DNA from: DATKCJ01 sp035513275
Lineage (GTDB): Bacteria > Verrucomicrobiota > Verrucomicrobiia > Opitutales > Opitutaceae
Assembly (NCBI GenBank): GCA_035513275.1
Contig: DATKCJ010000275.1
Span: 1-5,224 of the forward strand
Direction: 5' to 3'
Length of the DNA stretch: 5,224 nt
The notes beneath the pieces were generated by a model. The model was not told the DNA's origin. It saw only the letters and a list, made by a program, of their open reading frames with translations, and made no database searches. Position numbers and translations under genes: made by a program. Shown piece by piece: positions 4,168 to 5,224 of the stretch. How positions within the stretch are numbered: position 1 is the stretch's first letter; the number at the start of each line of letters is the position of its first letter.

Positions 4168-5224
4168 ATGGCTCTGACCCGCTTCTCTGTCCCGCCGCTC
4201 CACAAGGTCACCCGCTCGCTTGCCGCAGTCGCGATGGGTCGCGAGGCGCCCGACCTCGTCATCACCGGCGCGCGCCTGCTTTCCACATTCACCGAGCGCA
4301 TCCACCCGGACCGTGAGATCTGGATCAAGTCGGGCCGGATCGCCGTCGTGAAGCCCGCCGGCACGTTCAAGCCCGCGAGCGGCGCAAAGACGAAGCTCTA
4401 CGACGCGCGCGGCGGCATCCTCGCGCCCGGCCTCGTCGACCCGCACATCCACATCGAAAGCTCGATGATGACCGCCTGCGCCTACGCGGAGGCCGCGCTG
4501 CTCAACGGCACCACCACCATCTTCTGCGACAGCCACGAGATCGGAAACGTCTGCGACGCCGCCGGTATCGAATGGATGCTGCGCGACGCGCGCCAGGCGC
4601 CGTTGAACATCTTCCTCACCGTGCCGAGCACCGTGCCCGCAACTTCGTCGCACTTTGAAACGGCGGGCGGCGACCTCACACCTGCCAAAATCGGCAAGCT
4701 TTTCGACAAATGGCCCGAGGCGGTCGCGCTCGGCGAGAAGATGGATTTCGTGCAGGTGGCGATGGGCGACCGGCGCAGCCACGCCGTCCTCGCCGAAGCG
4801 ATTCGCCGCGGGAAACCCGTTTGCGGTCACATCTACGGTCGCGAGTTCGTCGCCGCCGGCGCCGCGAGCGGCATCAACGACACGCACGAGTCGATCGACC
4901 GCGACATCGCCGACGACTTCCTCGAGAACGGCCTGTGGATCTTTCTGCGCGGAGGGCCGCCGACCACGCCGTGGCACTCGCTCCCGCTCGCGATCAAGAC
5001 CGTCACGGAACTCGGCGCGAATCCGAAGCGGGTTTGCGTCTGCACCGACGACCGCGACGCCGACGACCTCTTCCTCTTCGGTCAGGACTGGGTTGTGCGC
5101 GAAGCTGTGAAGCACGGGATGAAACCCGTCACCGCCTGGAGCATGGGCTCGCTCCACCCCGCCACGCGCTACGCGAAGGACGGCGACATCGGCGGCCTGG
5201 CGCCGGCTCGTCGCGCCGACATCG
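4168..5224 (+). CDS. ade: Adenine deaminase-like amidohydrolase, 3' end missing
   Basis: From ATG 4168 the frame stays open to the window end: 352 residues of an expected 540-600. Adenine deaminase converts adenine to hypoxanthine and ammonia in purine salvage, in the cytoplasm, with a binuclear metal centre. A small N-terminal beta domain (about 25-80: APDLVITGARLL..., IWIKSGRIAVV) precedes the barrel. Visible motifs are DPHIHIESSM with H93 and H95, HEIGNV (123-128), VPSTVPATSSHFETAGG (152-168), LGEKMDF with E190, GH at 220-221, NDTHES with H240, and CTDDRDADDL (292-301) with D294. These match the family's metal-ligand pattern. Departures from the usual text: GQDWVVR (305-311) where GHIDxxVR is common, and MGSLHPA where MATLNPA is common. 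It may therefore deaminate a modified purine instead. The start is the first ATG before the N-terminal beta domain, and no other in-frame ATG lies between 4090 and it. No purine gene is beside it in the window. Confidence 0.85.
   Translation, partial: MALTRFSVPPLHKVTRSLAAVAMGREAPDLVITGARLLSTFTERIHPDREIWIKSGRIAVVKPAGTFKPASGAKTKLYDARGGILAPGLVDPHIHIESSMMTACAYAEAALLNGTTTIFCDSHEIGNVCDAAGIEWMLRDARQAPLNIFLTVPSTVPATSSHFETAGGDLTPAKIGKLFDKWPEAVALGEKMDFVQVAMGDRRSHAVLAEAIRRGKPVCGHIYGREFVAAGAASGINDTHESIDRDIADDFLENGLWIFLRGGPPTTPWHSLPLAIKTVTELGANPKRVCVCTDDRDADDLFLFGQDWVVREAVKHGMKPVTAWSMGSLHPATRYAKDGDIGGLAPARRADI

Noticed and set aside
3979..5157. Long - strand open frame of 392 codons opposite the deaminase gene
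   Set aside because: It is an antisense shadow of the GC-rich deaminase gene: rich in Arg, Val, Asp and Gly, no recognisable domain, and it runs across the 4064-4094 repeat and the end of the second dehydrogenase gene. The + strand frame has clear family motifs.

Overview
This is a GC-rich window with four genes, all on the + strand. Both ends cut through a gene. No taxonomic marker is present. The combination of tandem DUF1080 (3-keto-glycoside hydrolase-like) domains, a twin-arginine-exported Gfo/Idh/MocA oxidoreductase with the 'QKP' signature, a second cytosolic Gfo/Idh/MocA enzyme, start codons without Shine-Dalgarno sequences and repeat-filled intergenic gaps suggests Verrucomicrobiota, possibly Opitutaceae-like. 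Planctomycetota is the main alternative. This assignment is inference.

Layout: (1) 1-987, the 3' part of a DUF1080 protein with one and a half domains left. (2) 988-1176, a gap holding a 96-bp imperfect palindrome of the widespread 'CATTGCGAG...GACGAAGCAATC' class. (3) 1177-2538, an exported Gfo/Idh/MocA dehydrogenase with a Tat signal. (4) 2539-2903, a 365-bp gap with an 80-bp inverted repeat built on AGGTAGCSC/TCTCCGAG arms, a third copy of that arm, a perfectly phased 3 x 10-bp ATTAG array, and a 51-nt tract that is 44/51 pyrimidine and runs up to the next start codon. (5) 2904-4007, a cytosolic Gfo/Idh/MocA dehydrogenase. (6) 4008-4167, a gap with a small hairpin and a second short periodic array (ATCCGCG, period 9-10). 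(7) 4168-5224, the N-terminal 352 residues of an adenine deaminase-like amidohydrolase, cut by the window end.

How the genes may work together: Gfo/Idh/MocA enzymes that oxidise a sugar hydroxyl (often C3), paired with DUF1080 proteins that cleave 3-keto-glycosides, form an established non-classical route of glycan breakdown. The first gene and the Tat-exported dehydrogenase fit such a pathway outside the cytoplasm, and the cytosolic dehydrogenase could act on the imported keto-sugar. Substrate and actual coupling are inference. The purine deaminase appears unrelated and is probably its own transcription unit. I see no clearly new defence or mobile system. The less ordinary content is in the intergenic repeats and the divergent deaminase.
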